Assembly (NCBI GenBank): GCA_900469615.1 | Contig: UBYA01000007.1 | Span: 1-64,000 of the forward strand | DNA length: 64,000 nt | Reading direction: 5' to 3' | From: Hyphomicrobiales bacterium | GTDB lineage: Bacteria; Pseudomonadota; Alphaproteobacteria; Rhizobiales; Rhizobiaceae | Notes under the pieces: generated by a model | What the model was told of the DNA's origin: nothing | The model's database searches: none | Seen by the model: only the letters and a program-made list of their open reading frames with translations | Shown: positions 8,196-16,288 of the stretch, piece by piece | How positions within the stretch are numbered: the first letter of the stretch is position 1 | How the letters are laid out: every line of letters starts with the position of its first letter | Program-made: the position numbers and the translations under genes

Positions 8196-9398
8196 ATGAA
8201 GCAGATTGAAGTGGCCGTTATCGGCGGTGGCCTGGCCGGCATGATCACGGCGTTCGCACTCGCGCGCGGCGGAAGATCCGTCGCGCTGGTCGCCGCGCCG
8301 CATAACAAAGCCGACAGACGAACCACGGCGCTGATGGATCAATCGATCCGCTTTCTCGAGCGCCTGACGCTGTGGGACAGCATCGCGCCCTCGGCGGCGC
8401 CCCTGACCACCATGCGCATCGTCGACGGCACTTCGCGGCTGCTGCGAGGCCCGACCGTCTCGTTCAGATCCTCCGAGATCGGCCTGGATGCCTTCGGCTA
8501 CAACATTCCGAATGCGATATTGCTCGACAGTCTGGGCAAAGCCATCGACGCCGAAGGCAATGTCAGCCGCATCGACGCCACCGCCTCCGAACTCACCTTC
8601 CGCGACGATGGTGTCTCGATTGCCCTCGACAACGGTGATTCGATCGATGCCGCCTTCGTCGTCGGCGCCGACGGGCGCAACTCGATGGTGCGCGAGACGC
8701 TGGGGATCAAGGTGAAGGGCTGGTCCTATCCGCAATCGGCCATGGTGCTGAATTTTGCACATAGCCTGCCGCATCAGAACATCTCCACGGAATTTCATAC
8801 GGAAAGCGGCCCTTTCACCCAGGTTCCTCTGCCCGGCAGGCGCTCCAGTCTCGTCTGGGTGCAGAAACCCGCCGAAGCGGCGGCGAATGCCGAAAAGTCG
8901 CTCGAAGAGATCGGCAGATTGGTCGAGGAGCGGATGCAATCGATGCTCGGCGAGATTACTGTCGAGGACAGCGTGCAGGTCTGGCCGCTGTCCGGCATGA
9001 CGGCCCATCGCTTCGGTAAGGGCCGCGCCGCCTTGATCGGCGAAGCCGCTCATGTCTTTCCACCGATCGGGGCCCAGGGGCTCAATCTCAGCCTGCGCGA
9101 TATACTGGCCTTGTCCGAGATTCTTTGCGGGCGCACGGACCAGCCGATCCCGGCGACATCCGGCGACAGCTTCGACCGCAAGAGACGCGCGGACATCGTC
9201 AGCCGGACGGCAAGCGTCGATCTCCTCAACCGTTCGCTGCTGTCGGACTTCCTGCCTGTGCAGATGCTGCGCGCCGCTGGGCTGCATGTGCTTTCGGCCA
9301 TCGCTCCGCTGCGCAATATCGTCATGCGCGAAGGCATCGAGCCCGGGGGCAGCTTGCGCAATTTTCCGTCGATCTTACGGGAAAAGCTGCGCCGGTAA
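8196..9398 (+). CDS. UbiH/UbiF/COQ6-family FAD-dependent hydroxylase
   Basis: This 400-residue flavoprotein monooxygenase has an N-terminal dinucleotide-binding motif VAVIGGGLAGMITAFALARG, the central VVGADGRNSMVRE (DG motif, FAD/NADPH) and a C-terminal GRAALIGEAAHVFPPIGAQG (second FAD motif, usually GDAAH). It probably hydroxylates the ubiquinone ring in the aerobic pathway, though which position cannot be told; alphaproteobacterial UbiL/UbiH homologues differ in regiospecificity. A GAGG box precedes the ATG. Its last 24 bases overlap the 3' end of the convergent carrier gene. Confidence 0.85.
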   Translation: MKQIEVAVIGGGLAGMITAFALARGGRSVALVAAPHNKADRRTTALMDQSIRFLERLTLWDSIAPSAAPLTTMRIVDGTSRLLRGPTVSFRSSEIGLDAFGYNIPNAILLDSLGKAIDAEGNVSRIDATASELTFRDDGVSIALDNGDSIDAAFVVGADGRNSMVRETLGIKVKGWSYPQSAMVLNFAHSLPHQNISTEFHTESGPFTQVPLPGRRSSLVWVQKPAEAAANAEKSLEEIGRLVEERMQSMLGEITVEDSVQVWPLSGMTAHRFGKGRAALIGEAAHVFPPIGAQGLNLSLRDILALSEILCGRTDQPIPATSGDSFDRKRRADIVSRTASVDLLNRSLLSDFLPVQMLRAAGLHVLSAIAPLRNIVMREGIEPGGSLRNFPSILREKLRR

Positions 9399-10337
9399 GG
9401 CGCCGGATTTTATGAAGTAAAGAACGAGCGAAACCGTCACCACGGAACAGGCCGTGGTGATGAGGATGGTGGCGGATGCCCGCTCTTGCCACACGCCGTA
9501 TTGCTGACCGATGACGAACACATTCGTCGCCGTCGGCAATGCCGCCAGCAACACGGCCGCCTCGATCCATACGGGATCGAAACCGCCGACCAGTTGCAGA
9601 ACGATATAGACGACGAGCGGATGCAGGATGAGCTTCGCCGGCACGATATAGCCGATCTCGACCGGAATTCGCTTCAGGGGGCGCAATGCAAGCGTAACAC
9701 CCATGGAGAATAATGCACACGGTGCAGCAGCTTGTGCGAGATAATTCACAAACCGCTCGAAGGCGACCGGCTGGTTCAGCGACAGCGCAGCCGCGGCGAA
9801 GCCCAATGCGGTCGACAGGATGAAGGGGTGCAGCAGCACCTTTCGGGCGATGTCCGCGGCAAGTCGTAACGGCGAACGCCTGTCTCCGCCTTCCAGCGCC
9901 ATCAAGGCCGGCGCGACGATGAAATGCAGGGCGTTCTCGAAACAGACGATCAATGCAACAGGAACGGCAGCCCTCTCGCCCAGCGCCAGCAATGCCAAAC
10001 CCGGTCCCATATAGCCGATATTGCCATAGGCGCCGGCAAAGGCCTGGACCGTGCTGTCGGCCAGTGAGTTGCGACGCAGGAAGCGGCCCGCCAGAAACAA
10101 CAGCAGAAAAATCGAATAGGTCGCGGCAATATCGGTGACGATGAAATCGATCCGTGTCAGCTGTTCGATCGGAGTCTGTGACACGAGCTTGAAGAACAGT
10201 GCTGGCAAGGCGGCATAGATGATGAACGTGTTGAGCCAGCCGAGCGCCTCGGCCGGCTGTTTCGTCACGCATGCGGCGACATAGCCTATCAGGATCAGGC
10301 CGAAGAACGGCAGCAGCAGACCGACAATGTCAGCCAT
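9375..10337 (-). CDS. AEC-family (auxin efflux carrier-like) transporter
   Basis: This membrane protein of about 320 residues has eight to ten predicted helices and the AEC/PIN-like architecture: MADIVGLLLPFFGLILIGYV at the start, GNIGYMGPGLALLALGE in the middle and LAALPTATNVFVIGQQYGV near the end. Members export or take up small organic acids such as malate or malonate, or auxin-like molecules; no substrate is assigned here. I take ATG at 10337; an upstream ATG at 10364 would add nine residues without obvious conservation. It follows ccdA by about 66 bases and its end overlaps the convergent hydroxylase gene. Confidence 0.85.
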   Translation of the reverse strand: MADIVGLLLPFFGLILIGYVAACVTKQPAEALGWLNTFIIYAALPALFFKLVSQTPIEQLTRIDFIVTDIAATYSIFLLLFLAGRFLRRNSLADSTVQAFAGAYGNIGYMGPGLALLALGERAAVPVALIVCFENALHFIVAPALMALEGGDRRSPLRLAADIARKVLLHPFILSTALGFAAAALSLNQPVAFERFVNYLAQAAAPCALFSMGVTLALRPLKRIPVEIGYIVPAKLILHPLVVYIVLQLVGGFDPVWIEAAVLLAALPTATNVFVIGQQYGVWQERASATILITTACSVVTVSLVLYFIKSGALPAQLFP

Positions 10338-10403
10338 GGGGTTCAGCCATCGGGCATGTTCCATTTTGCCGAGGAAAATCAGGGCGAAAGATATGCGCCC
10401 GAC

Positions 10404-11156
10404 TTAGCCGATTTTCATCAGGATTGGAAAGGTCTGCTGAAACCAGATCGCCATGTCGCTGATATAGCCGAAGATGAAAGCCAGGCCGGTCAGCACCAGA
10501 AGTCCGCCCATGACCTTCTCGACCGTTCCCAGGTGGCGGCGGAAGCGGGAAAGAAAGCGCATGAAGGCACCGGAGAAGCCGGCGGCGATCCAGAAGGGAA
10601 TGGCGAGCCCGAGCGAATAGACGGCGAGCAGCCCGGCGCCGGCGCCGACGGTTTCGCGCGAGGCGGCAATGCCAAGGATGGCGCCGAGCACCGGACCGAT
10701 GCAGGGCGTCCAGCCGAAGGCGAAGGCAAGGCCCATGACATAGGCGCCCGTCAGCGTCGCCGGCTTGCCGCCGCCCTGGAACCGGGCTTCCCTCGCAAGC
10801 AGGCCGATTCGGAAAACGCCGAGGAAATTCAAACCCATGACGACAATAATGAGACCGCCGATCTTGGCGAGAACATCGAGATGCTGGCGCAGCAGCAGCC
10901 CTATGGAGGATGCCCCCGCGCCCAACGCGACGAAGACAGAGGCAAATCCGAGCGTGAAGAAGAGCGCCGACATCAGCACATTGCCGCGAGCGCCGGGCCC
11001 GGCAGCAACGGCCGCCCCGCCGCCGCGAAACTGCTCGACCGAGATTCCCGCCATGTAACAGAGATAGGGCGGCACGAGCGGAAGCACGCAAGGCGAGAGA
11101 AACGAAAGTGCTCCGGCGAGCAAGGCACTCAGAAGCGAGATATCGGCAAGCGACAC
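10404..11156 (-). CDS. ccdA: CcdA-type cytochrome c biogenesis / thiol-disulfide membrane transporter
   Basis: This 250-residue polytopic membrane protein of the DsbD/CcdA family carries reducing equivalents from cytoplasmic thioredoxin to periplasmic thiol proteins, in particular for cytochrome c maturation. The two redox cysteines are visible in SPCVLPLVPPYLCYMAGIS and GWTPCIGPVLGAILGIA, at the start of helices 1 and 4. There is no periplasmic thioredoxin domain, so it is the short CcdA form. It lies upstream of the AEC carrier on the same strand and may share its transcript. Confidence 0.9.
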   Translation of the reverse strand: MSLADISLLSALLAGALSFLSPCVLPLVPPYLCYMAGISVEQFRGGGAAVAAGPGARGNVLMSALFFTLGFASVFVALGAGASSIGLLLRQHLDVLAKIGGLIIVVMGLNFLGVFRIGLLAREARFQGGGKPATLTGAYVMGLAFAFGWTPCIGPVLGAILGIAASRETVGAGAGLLAVYSLGLAIPFWIAAGFSGAFMRFLSRFRRHLGTVEKVMGGLLVLTGLAFIFGYISDMAIWFQQTFPILMKIG

Positions 11157-11445
11157 GATGGACTCCGGCTATGTCATTCCGGCTCCTTCCTAACGTCGCA
11201 GTAACCCGAAAGCCAATCACCTTTTCGAGCGAGCACCTTTTCCAGCAAGGCCGGGCGAAACCCCTCAAAGTTGAGGGAGACAAAAGCCACCGATCAATAC
11301 GTGAATATGAGGCGTCGCGGGCGCGACCAACGGTCGCAGAGCCGTTCGACGAACAAATTGCTTTTGCGAAAATATTGGTTCAAGCTGTTGTCGTTCGTCG
11401 AACAACGTACATTCCACCCAGTTAGTTAGCGGAGGAAAAGCCCCC

Positions 11446-11724
11446 ATGCGAATCGCTACTATGTTCACGACTGCAGCCTTTGCCGCGCTCTTCAGCGTAA
11501 GCGCCATGGCGCAAACGGCGACCCCCAGCACAACGCCAACGACGACTCCCAGTGCGACGACGTCGACTCCTTCGACGACCACCACGACCAAGCCGAAGGC
11601 AATGAAGCCGGCTCAGACAGCCGTTTCCAAGGCATGTTCGACCCAGGCCGATGCCAAGGGCCTGCACGGAAAGGCGCGCGCCAAGTTCCGTAGCGACTGC
11701 AAGAAGAACGGCGGCAAGGCCTGA
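11446..11724 (+). CDS. PsiF-repeat small periplasmic protein
   Basis: This 92-residue protein has a signal peptide (to SAMAQ, about residue 23), a Thr/Pro-rich low-complexity linker (residues 24-50) and a C-terminal basic motif ACSTQADAKGLHGKARAKF followed by a second cysteine, matching the PsiF repeat. PsiF of E. coli is phosphate-starvation inducible but has no established biochemical function, so none is claimed here. GGAGG lies upstream of the ATG. A hairpin follows the stop. Confidence 0.8.
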   Translation: MRIATMFTTAAFAALFSVSAMAQTATPSTTPTTTPSATTSTPSTTTTTKPKAMKPAQTAVSKACSTQADAKGLHGKARAKFRSDCKKNGGKA

Positions 11725-11750
11725 CGGTCGGGCTCCGCCCCACTCTGATG

Positions 11751-11783
11751 TCAACTTTACCGTCGAAATGGCGGTAAAGTTGA
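11751..11783 (+). terminator. Hairpin downstream of the PsiF-like gene
   Basis: A perfect 12-bp inverted repeat, TCAACTTTACCG (11751-11762) with CGGTAAAGTTGA (11772-11783), and a 9-base loop. The T run after it is short (TTT), so termination is likely but not certain. It begins 26 bases after the stop codon. Confidence 0.6.
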
Positions 11784-11784
11784 T

Positions 11785-12117
11785 TTCCGCGGCAGGGTTG
11801 CCGCCTCTTTAAAACATAGACGGACAGACATGTTTGCGTGCGGCATCGGAAAGCCGCTTGCAGGGTGAAACGATGTCCGCTTCACCGTCCCTCCGCGGAT
11901 TTGCCGGCCGATACAATCAACTCGGGCGCTATCGTTTCTTATCTATTCATTCGAGCCGGGCGGATAGGCCGAGGCCTGCCGATAGAACGCTATCTTCAGT
12001 TCCATCGAAACCGCCCGCAGCGGCAGCAACACTTTGCAACAGACGAGACAAACAGGGGAAACCTGTTAAAATTACAGCTCGTTCCTGTTTGGTCGACTCA
12101 ATGGACGGAGCAGGAAA
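11785..12117. other. Intergenic stretch without a recognisable gene
   Basis: About 330 bases between the PsiF-like gene and a doubtful small gene. Short frames are open on the plus strand, but none has a convincing ribosome binding site or recognisable protein sequence. I see no repeat or RNA gene here. Confidence 0.4.
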
Positions 12118-12333
12118 TTGAAACCAGCCATAAACCCTCCCCCTTCTGACACGGGATCGCATGCGAGCTACCTTGCAGCTTGTCTTTTCGCTCTCGAGCC
12201 TTCCATCGAGAGCCTGATTGTTGCCGCCGAGAAATCGGGCTGGAGAAAGGAATATGTTCTCCTCGCGATCGTAGCAGCCGCCATGGGCGACAACGACTCC
12301 GCGTCGTCGCCATCCATGCCGATGCATTCCTGA
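12118..12333 (+). CDS. Small hypothetical protein (uncertain)
   Basis: This 71-codon frame starts with TTG, preceded by GGAGCAGGAAA. The central part (LAACLFALEPSIESLIVAAE and following) reads like an amphipathic small protein of the kind common in rhizobia, with alternating Glu/Leu and no transmembrane segment. I recognise no family. The sequence around it is gene-poor, so the call rests on the start context and amino-acid composition only. Confidence 0.4.
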   Translation: MKPAINPPPSDTGSHASYLAACLFALEPSIESLIVAAEKSGWRKEYVLLAIVAAAMGDNDSASSPSMPMHS

Positions 12334-12366
12334 ATGGCAGACGATTAAGATAGCGCCGGAAATGAG

Positions 12367-12626
12367 CTATCGCTGAAGACCGCGTCGGAGCGCCGCTGCC
12401 GCCCGGCCGAAAACGAAATCGGATTCGGTGCCGTCGATCAGCTTGACGCGGCCGGAACCGTCGAGACCGTTGGCCTTACGGAGGTGTCAAGCGCATCGGA
12501 GGTGCCGGAACACTTGACCGTCTTGCCTTTGAGCTTTCCGGCAAACCCGGAAGCCTCCGCCGGACATCGTTGCCGGCGAAGTTCCCGCATGACGCCGCCT
12601 TTGCCGGAAATCACCGTCACAGGCAC
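12367..12626 (-). pseudogene. Possible decayed small ORF with a frame break near 12480
   Basis: On the minus strand two adjoining frames both read like protein. Frame one runs from about 12626 (VTVISGKGGVMRELRRQ, then FAGKLKGKTVKCSGTSDAL). Frame two continues with RKANGLDGSGRVKLIDGTES, then DFVFGRAAAALRRGLQR and a TAG stop at 12367-12369. Joining them needs a one-base shift around 12478-12486. This could be a pseudogene or two chance frames; I recognise no family. The rest of 12334-12753 holds nothing else I can support. Confidence 0.25.
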
Positions 12627-12753
12627 GGTTATGGCACATGACGCTAAAGGCGAACGGTCAATCCCGCCTCACCCGACCGCAGCAGGTCTCATTTCATTGC
12701 GCGGCAACGGCGAGCGCAGGGCTCGTCGACACGGTTTGCAAGCCAGCAATTAC

Positions 12754-12957
12754 TTATGCGCCTTTTGGTTTGAGCTCCTTCGTCGCCGGATCGACCTTGC
12801 CTTCCGCAAGCCTTTTGCGAGGATCGGCAACGAGCGGGGCCTTGTCGTCTTCTTCCCCTACCCGATCGGCTTCATGCGCCTCGCTGTGCTGTATCTTTGC
12901 CAGCGCCTGCGTGCTTTCCCTTTCCTCGTGCGGATCATGCGATTGATCTTGGGACAA
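12754..12957 (-). CDS. Small hydrophilic hypothetical protein, 67 aa
   Basis: The proposed product begins at a TTG (12957) with AAGAGG about seven bases upstream and runs 67 residues. It is strongly charged, rich in Glu, Asp and Lys, with no hydrophobic segment (STQALAKIQHSEAHEADRVG in the middle, DPATKELKPKGA at the end). The composition is unlike a chance reading of GC-rich DNA and suggests a small cytosolic, perhaps disordered, protein. I know no function. The same frame stays open further upstream, but that extension lacks similar character. Confidence 0.55.
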   Translation of the reverse strand: MSQDQSHDPHEERESTQALAKIQHSEAHEADRVGEEDDKAPLVADPRKRLAEGKVDPATKELKPKGA

Positions 12958-13233
12958 GATGCACCTCTTCCTGTTAGAGAGAAAAACTCGCTTGGCAAGA
13001 AAACTCGACCGATCCCCGTTAGGTTCCAAACAAACGAAGATACCGACCGATAGGCAAATCCGCCTCATTTACCGGTCTGCGAACCTCTACGGATCCGGCG
13101 GCGGCTCCAAACGCATCAAGGTTCAAATCCGCCATAATTTTAGCGATATGTCATATTACAAAAATGTCGATCAATATGAAACGGATCATGAATTCCAGCG
13201 TTTGAATTTCACTGTGATGTGAGGAACCTGATC

Positions 13234-13344
13234 ATGACGTTGGTCGAAAAGAAGAAGCTGGCGCGGCGCGTCATGCTTGTCTTGCTGCCGATCTTCGGCG
13301 GCCTGACAGCGGTAGCTATCGTAGCTCTCTCCACGATCGCCTGA
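13234..13344 (+). CDS. Small single-pass membrane protein, 36 aa
   Basis: The ATG at 13234 is preceded by GAGGA at eight bases and opens a 36-residue frame. It has a basic start (MTLVEKKKLARRVM), one hydrophobic helix of about 18-20 residues (residues 14-35) and a TGA stop. This positive-inside, single-helix layout is typical of real bacterial membrane microproteins. No family is recognised. A short inverted repeat, GTCTCA/TGAGAC (13352-13365), follows. Confidence 0.5.
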   Translation: MTLVEKKKLARRVMLVLLPIFGGLTAVAIVALSTIA

Positions 13345-13399
13345 GTCGCCCGTCTCAGATGAGACAGCTGCGACCCGCCGGCAACTCCCTATCCGGATC

Positions 13400-13909
13400 T
13401 CACGAGCAATCGGTGCTGTCGACCGAAAATGAATAATCCTTGCCCTTGAGCTGGTAAATATAGTTCGCCAGCGAGGCCTCACCGGAGCTGAACTTCGGCA
13501 GCAGAGAATCACACAGGTCGGAGAGCTGGGCAGACTTCACCAGTGGAGGGTCGAAGTCGTCGTCGTCATCATCCAGATCATAAAAATAGCTGTAGATATG
13601 ATCGGCAAAGTCAATTTTCGTCAGCGTGGTCTTCTGATCGATTTTCCTGGGCAGGTCCTTGTTGGCGAAGATGACCGGATAGCGTTCCGTGAGATAGGGA
13701 ATCACGAGATGCTCCGTTACCGGCGTCGTGATCGCCACGCCGATCAGGGGCAGCACCTGCAGCGCGATCCCAAACCGCTGCCTGGCGGCGATCAACCCGA
13801 TCAAAATCCCAAGGAAACCCAGGAAACCGCAAACGATTGCGTAGATTTCCCACACAGATAGTTCCGCCACGAACTCCATCATTCGCCCATCGTCTTTACC
13901 GGCCGTCAT
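13400..13909 (-). CDS. Hypothetical membrane protein with acidic C-terminal region
   Basis: This 169-residue protein has two adjacent hydrophobic segments (about residues 20-42 and 47-64) separated by AARQRFG. A hydrophilic domain follows, with a striking acidic run (DLDDDDDDFDPP, about residues 110-121) and a cysteine-containing end (LSDLCDSLLP, DSTDCS). An alternative start is the ATG pair at residues 10-11. I do not recognise a family. It lies alone between a microprotein gene and a tRNA in a gene-poor area, and may be accessory. Confidence 0.65.
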   Translation of the reverse strand: MTAGKDDGRMMEFVAELSVWEIYAIVCGFLGFLGILIGLIAARQRFGIALQVLPLIGVAITTPVTEHLVIPYLTERYPVIFANKDLPRKIDQKTTLTKIDFADHIYSYFYDLDDDDDDFDPPLVKSAQLSDLCDSLLPKFSSGEASLANYIYQLKGKDYSFSVDSTDCS

Positions 13910-14015
13910 ATTGATTGAGCTATTTTACTCCCAGATCGCCGTTCGTCACCAGCCATTTTACCGCAAATGCGATCAAATGGCCTGCGCGTCGGCAGGTCCG
14001 TTGATGGATCGCAAC

Positions 14016-14158
14016 AAAGTCCCACAAACGCCATGTCGTAAACGGCCGAAATCGCGGCAACCAAGCATGGACTTTTCAAGCGACGGCATGCTCTGACCAG
14101 CACAGCGCCCAATATTCGGTCTCGTGGGACTTTCTACCTGTCCCAAAGTCCCACAAAA
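14016..14158. repeat. Short direct and inverted repeats beside tRNA-Lys
   Basis: CAAAGTCCCACAAA occurs at 14015-14028 and again at 14144-14157 as a direct repeat. The second copy also pairs with GTGGGACTTT (14124-14133) to form a perfect 10-bp inverted repeat with an 11-base spacer. The set lies 25-165 bases beyond the 3' end of the tRNA-Lys gene. Such clusters can be recombinase or attachment-site remnants; no integrase gene is present in the window. Confidence 0.6.
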
Positions 14159-14181
14159 TGCCAGTAAATCGTTGAATTTAT

Positions 14182-14257
14182 TGGTGAGAGCGTCGGGGTT
14201 CGAACCCGAGACCTACTGATTAAAAGTCAGTTGCTCTACCGGCTGAGCTACGCTCTC
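14182..14257 (-). tRNA. tRNA-Lys (anticodon UUU)
   Basis: A 76-base cloverleaf on the minus strand. The acceptor stem is GAGAGCG/CGCTCTC (14251-14257 with 14186-14192), the anticodon stem CTGAC/GTCAG encloses the loop CTTTTAA with anticodon TTT, the T arm has GGTTCGAACC, and the discriminator is A. The terminal CCA is encoded (14182-14184). Confidence 0.97.
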
Positions 14258-14631
14258 CCTCTCCGCAGGCTGATCTTGCCTCGGCTGGAAGTGCGCGGAA
14301 CATATGCAGACGCCCTATTGCGGTCAACCCATAAAATTGCGCTCGTAAGGGCCCGAACATGCTTTTCCTCATCTTCGGACGACGAAATACCGGCATCGAA
14401 CCGGGGAAATCGCCCGGTGCCAGGGACGTCGGGCATCCGACGCGGCGAAAAACCGAGCTTTCGGCGCGCCAATCGATTCCTCCAGACCCGCAAGACCTTT
14501 ACGATTTTCCTTGAAAATCAGGGTTGCAGGATGCGGATTGATCATTGCCTCATCCGCAATAGTTGGGGCACGAATCGTTTTTGGTGTATATCAACATCTG
14601 TGAACAACCCACCGAGTCTCAGGAGGACCTT
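14258..14631. other. Intergenic stretch between tRNA-Lys and a GlsB-type gene
   Basis: About 370 bases that must contain the tRNA promoter (minus) and the promoter of the small membrane protein (plus). I see no convincing gene. A 7-bp inverted repeat, TGCGGAT/ATCCGCA (14533-14559), lies about 75 bases before the start codon at 14632 and could be regulatory. Confidence 0.4.
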
Positions 14632-14883
14632 ATGGAAGTCGGTTGGATTGCAGCAATTATCATCGGTGGCCTTGCCGGCTGGTTCGCTGAAATGATCATG
14701 AAGAGCAATACCGGCATATTCATGAACATCGTTCTCGGCATTGTCGGCGCAATCGTTGCTAGTTGGCTGTTCAGGCAGGTCGGCTTTACGCTGCCTTTCA
14801 ACAGCCCATTGATCAACTATCTGATCACGGGTTTCATCGGCGCCTGCATCCTGATTTTCGTTGGTCGATTGATCAGGCGTTAG
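14632..14883 (+). CDS. GlsB/YeaQ/YmgE-family small membrane protein
   Basis: This 83-residue protein has three predicted membrane helices and the family pattern: GGLAGWFAEMIM in helix 1, MNIVLGIVGAIVASWLF in helix 2 and YLITGFIGACILIFVGRLIR in helix 3. Transglycosylase-associated (GlsB) proteins are stress-related inner-membrane proteins of unclear role. AGGAGG precedes the ATG. The frame is open further upstream, but the family start and the ribosome site fix this ATG. It is monocistronic, with a strong terminator, and is one of three such paralogues in the window. Confidence 0.88.
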   Translation: MEVGWIAAIIIGGLAGWFAEMIMKSNTGIFMNIVLGIVGAIVASWLFRQVGFTLPFNSPLINYLITGFIGACILIFVGRLIRR

Positions 14884-14922
14884 CGGCGGACGTTTCGAAA
14901 TACACTCCCGAATCGGGAAGAG

Positions 14923-14959
14923 AAAAAGGGGAAGGCGGAACAAACGCCTTCCCCTTTTT
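14923..14959 (+). terminator. Strong Rho-independent terminator
   Basis: A perfect 15-bp stem, AAAAAGGGGAAGGCG (14923-14937) with CGCCTTCCCCTTTTT (14945-14959), a 7-base loop and a built-in T run. It lies 40 bases after the GlsB-type gene. Confidence 0.92.
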
Positions 14960-15154
14960 CGTCGCATGGACCTTGCGCGAGATGCGCCTGAAGCATGCCC
15001 TGCAAAGCGAGGTGGTTTGACGGCTGCGCCTTACGGAAAGCCGCCAGCTGAGACGGAAGAAAGAGAATCCGAAAGATTGCGATACGCTTTAAGGCCTTTC
15101 CAATGCCGACCTCGGCGCTATCTACCAAAGAGGAACCGAAAGGAGGTTGAAAAC

Positions 15155-15361
15155 ATGACGGAAAACGCCAATCGGACAACCACCCGTAAAGTCATCCGCG
15201 GCCGGCCCTACAGCATTGCCGAATTCGCGCGGAAATATCGCCTCGACGACACGGAGGCCAGGCGCCTCTTCAATAAGTTCGGACCGTCATCGACGGAGCT
15301 GGACCTGCTCATGGCCGCCAAGCGAAGACCGCCGAGCCTTTCGACAGCCATCCGCCAATAA
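15155..15361 (+). CDS. Small hypothetical protein, 68 aa
   Basis: The ATG has an ideal AGGAGG nine bases upstream. The product is basic, with a predicted helical region resembling a short helix-turn-helix: YSIAEFARKYRLDDTEARRL, then FNKFGPSSTELDLLMAAKR. It resembles the small DUF3606-type proteins of rhizobia (a LDDTEARRLF / GPSS pattern), but I am not certain. No membrane segment. Stand-alone gene before a GntR regulator. Confidence 0.65.
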   Translation: MTENANRTTTRKVIRGRPYSIAEFARKYRLDDTEARRLFNKFGPSSTELDLLMAAKRRPPSLSTAIRQ

Positions 15362-15516
15362 TATCAGGCTCTTTCAGCCACGAGTGCGAACGAGCATCGG
15401 GATAGCCGTCTATTGGGCCGGGCTGAACGAGCCTCCTGATATATCACAATCGGTTGCTTTCGGCGACGCCAGATGACAGTCTGTGCCATCCATGCACAAG
15501 CCGGACACAGCCTCGA

Positions 15517-16131
15517 ATGCAAAATTCGCTTAGCCACCTTGCCTATTTGGCGCTCGAGTACCTGATCGTGACACTCGAGCTCAAACCCGGCGCGCTGGTG
15601 ACCGAAAAGCAGCTGATTGAAATGGCGGGGCATGGGCGGACCCCGGTACGCGAGGCAATCCAGAAACTTGCCTGGCAGGGCTTGATTCACGTCCGGCCTC
15701 GCGTCGGCCTCCAGATTGCGGAGATCCGGCCCGAGGATCATCAATATGTCATGCAGGTCAGGCGCGAACTGGAGCCGATCGCGGCCGCGCTCGCCGCCAC
15801 CCATGCCGATCCGCAGCAGCGCGAGCAGTTGCAGGAATGCGCGCAGCTTATGACGACGTGTGCCGATGCCGGCGATCTGCCCGGCTTTTTCGCCGCCGAC
15901 AAGGCATTCGATGAGATCCTCGAAGCCGCCTGCCCCAACAATTTCATCACGGCCGCGCTCGGGCCGGTGCAGACCCATGCGCGCAGGCTCTGGTATTCCA
16001 CCGGAACCCATGAACGGATGGACCGCGCGATCGCAATGCATGTGCAGGCTATAGAAGCGATTTTAGACGGCGATGCGAACAACGCACGGGCAGCGATGGC
16101 ATCACTTATCGATTATCTCAGCAGCCCATGA
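15517..16131 (+). CDS. GntR-family transcriptional regulator (FadR/FCD subgroup)
   Basis: This 204-residue regulator has an N-terminal winged helix with the typical core VTEKQLIEMAG followed by RTPVREAIQKLAWQGLIHVR. A C-terminal helical FCD-type effector domain (about residues 75-200) has AADKAFDEILEAA and HERMDRAIAMHVQAIEAIL, where the histidines usually bind a metal that holds a carboxylate ligand. It presumably represses a catabolic operon; no obvious target is adjacent. The chosen ATG is 21 codons inside a longer TTG-initiated frame whose extra residues look non-coding. Confidence 0.88.
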   Translation: MQNSLSHLAYLALEYLIVTLELKPGALVTEKQLIEMAGHGRTPVREAIQKLAWQGLIHVRPRVGLQIAEIRPEDHQYVMQVRRELEPIAAALAATHADPQQREQLQECAQLMTTCADAGDLPGFFAADKAFDEILEAACPNNFITAALGPVQTHARRLWYSTGTHERMDRAIAMHVQAIEAILDGDANNARAAMASLIDYLSSP

Positions 16132-16133
16132 AA

Positions 16134-16161
16134 AAGGCGGCTTCGCCGCCGAAACCGCCTT
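16134..16161 (+). terminator. Possible terminator after the GntR gene
   Basis: GGCGGC-TTC-GCCGCC (16136-16150) directly follows the stop, and an alternative longer pairing AAGGCGG/CCGCCTT spans 16134-16161. The T run is weak, so termination is only probable. Confidence 0.4.
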
Positions 16162-16184
16162 GCCCTTTGCCTCTGGAACTCACC

Positions 16185-16288
16185 GAGAGCGTTTCCGCTT
16201 TCATCTGATCGCGAAAACGTCCCATCCTTTTGTTCTCATGCAACTCCGAACGGGAAACCGCTGCGCACTTTTCCTGGAATTGTTCTAG
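16185..16288. repeat. RIME-like palindromic intergenic repeat, copy 1
   Basis: About 100 bases sharing the run ACCGCTGCGCACTTTTCCTG, then GAATTG, with the copy near 37.9 kb, plus a similar left half (CCCATCCTTTTGTT). The right end, CTAG, supplies the TAG stop of the ferredoxin reductase gene read on the minus strand. The family matches the mosaic intergenic repeats described in Rhizobium; the name is from memory of that family, not from a search. Confidence 0.75.

Noticed and set aside
11834-12149. Two overlapping plus-strand frames of about 100 codons
   Set aside because: No ribosome site, no recognisable sequence and overlapping each other.
13148-13222. 24-codon plus-strand frame (MSYYKNVDQYETDHEFQRLN) ahead of the 36-residue microprotein
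   Set aside because: No Shine-Dalgarno sequence; a leader peptide is possible but there is no support.
13906-14112. Small minus-strand frame upstream of the hypothetical membrane protein
   Set aside because: No ribosome site, overlaps the start of the neighbouring gene and covers the repeat cluster; composition looks random.
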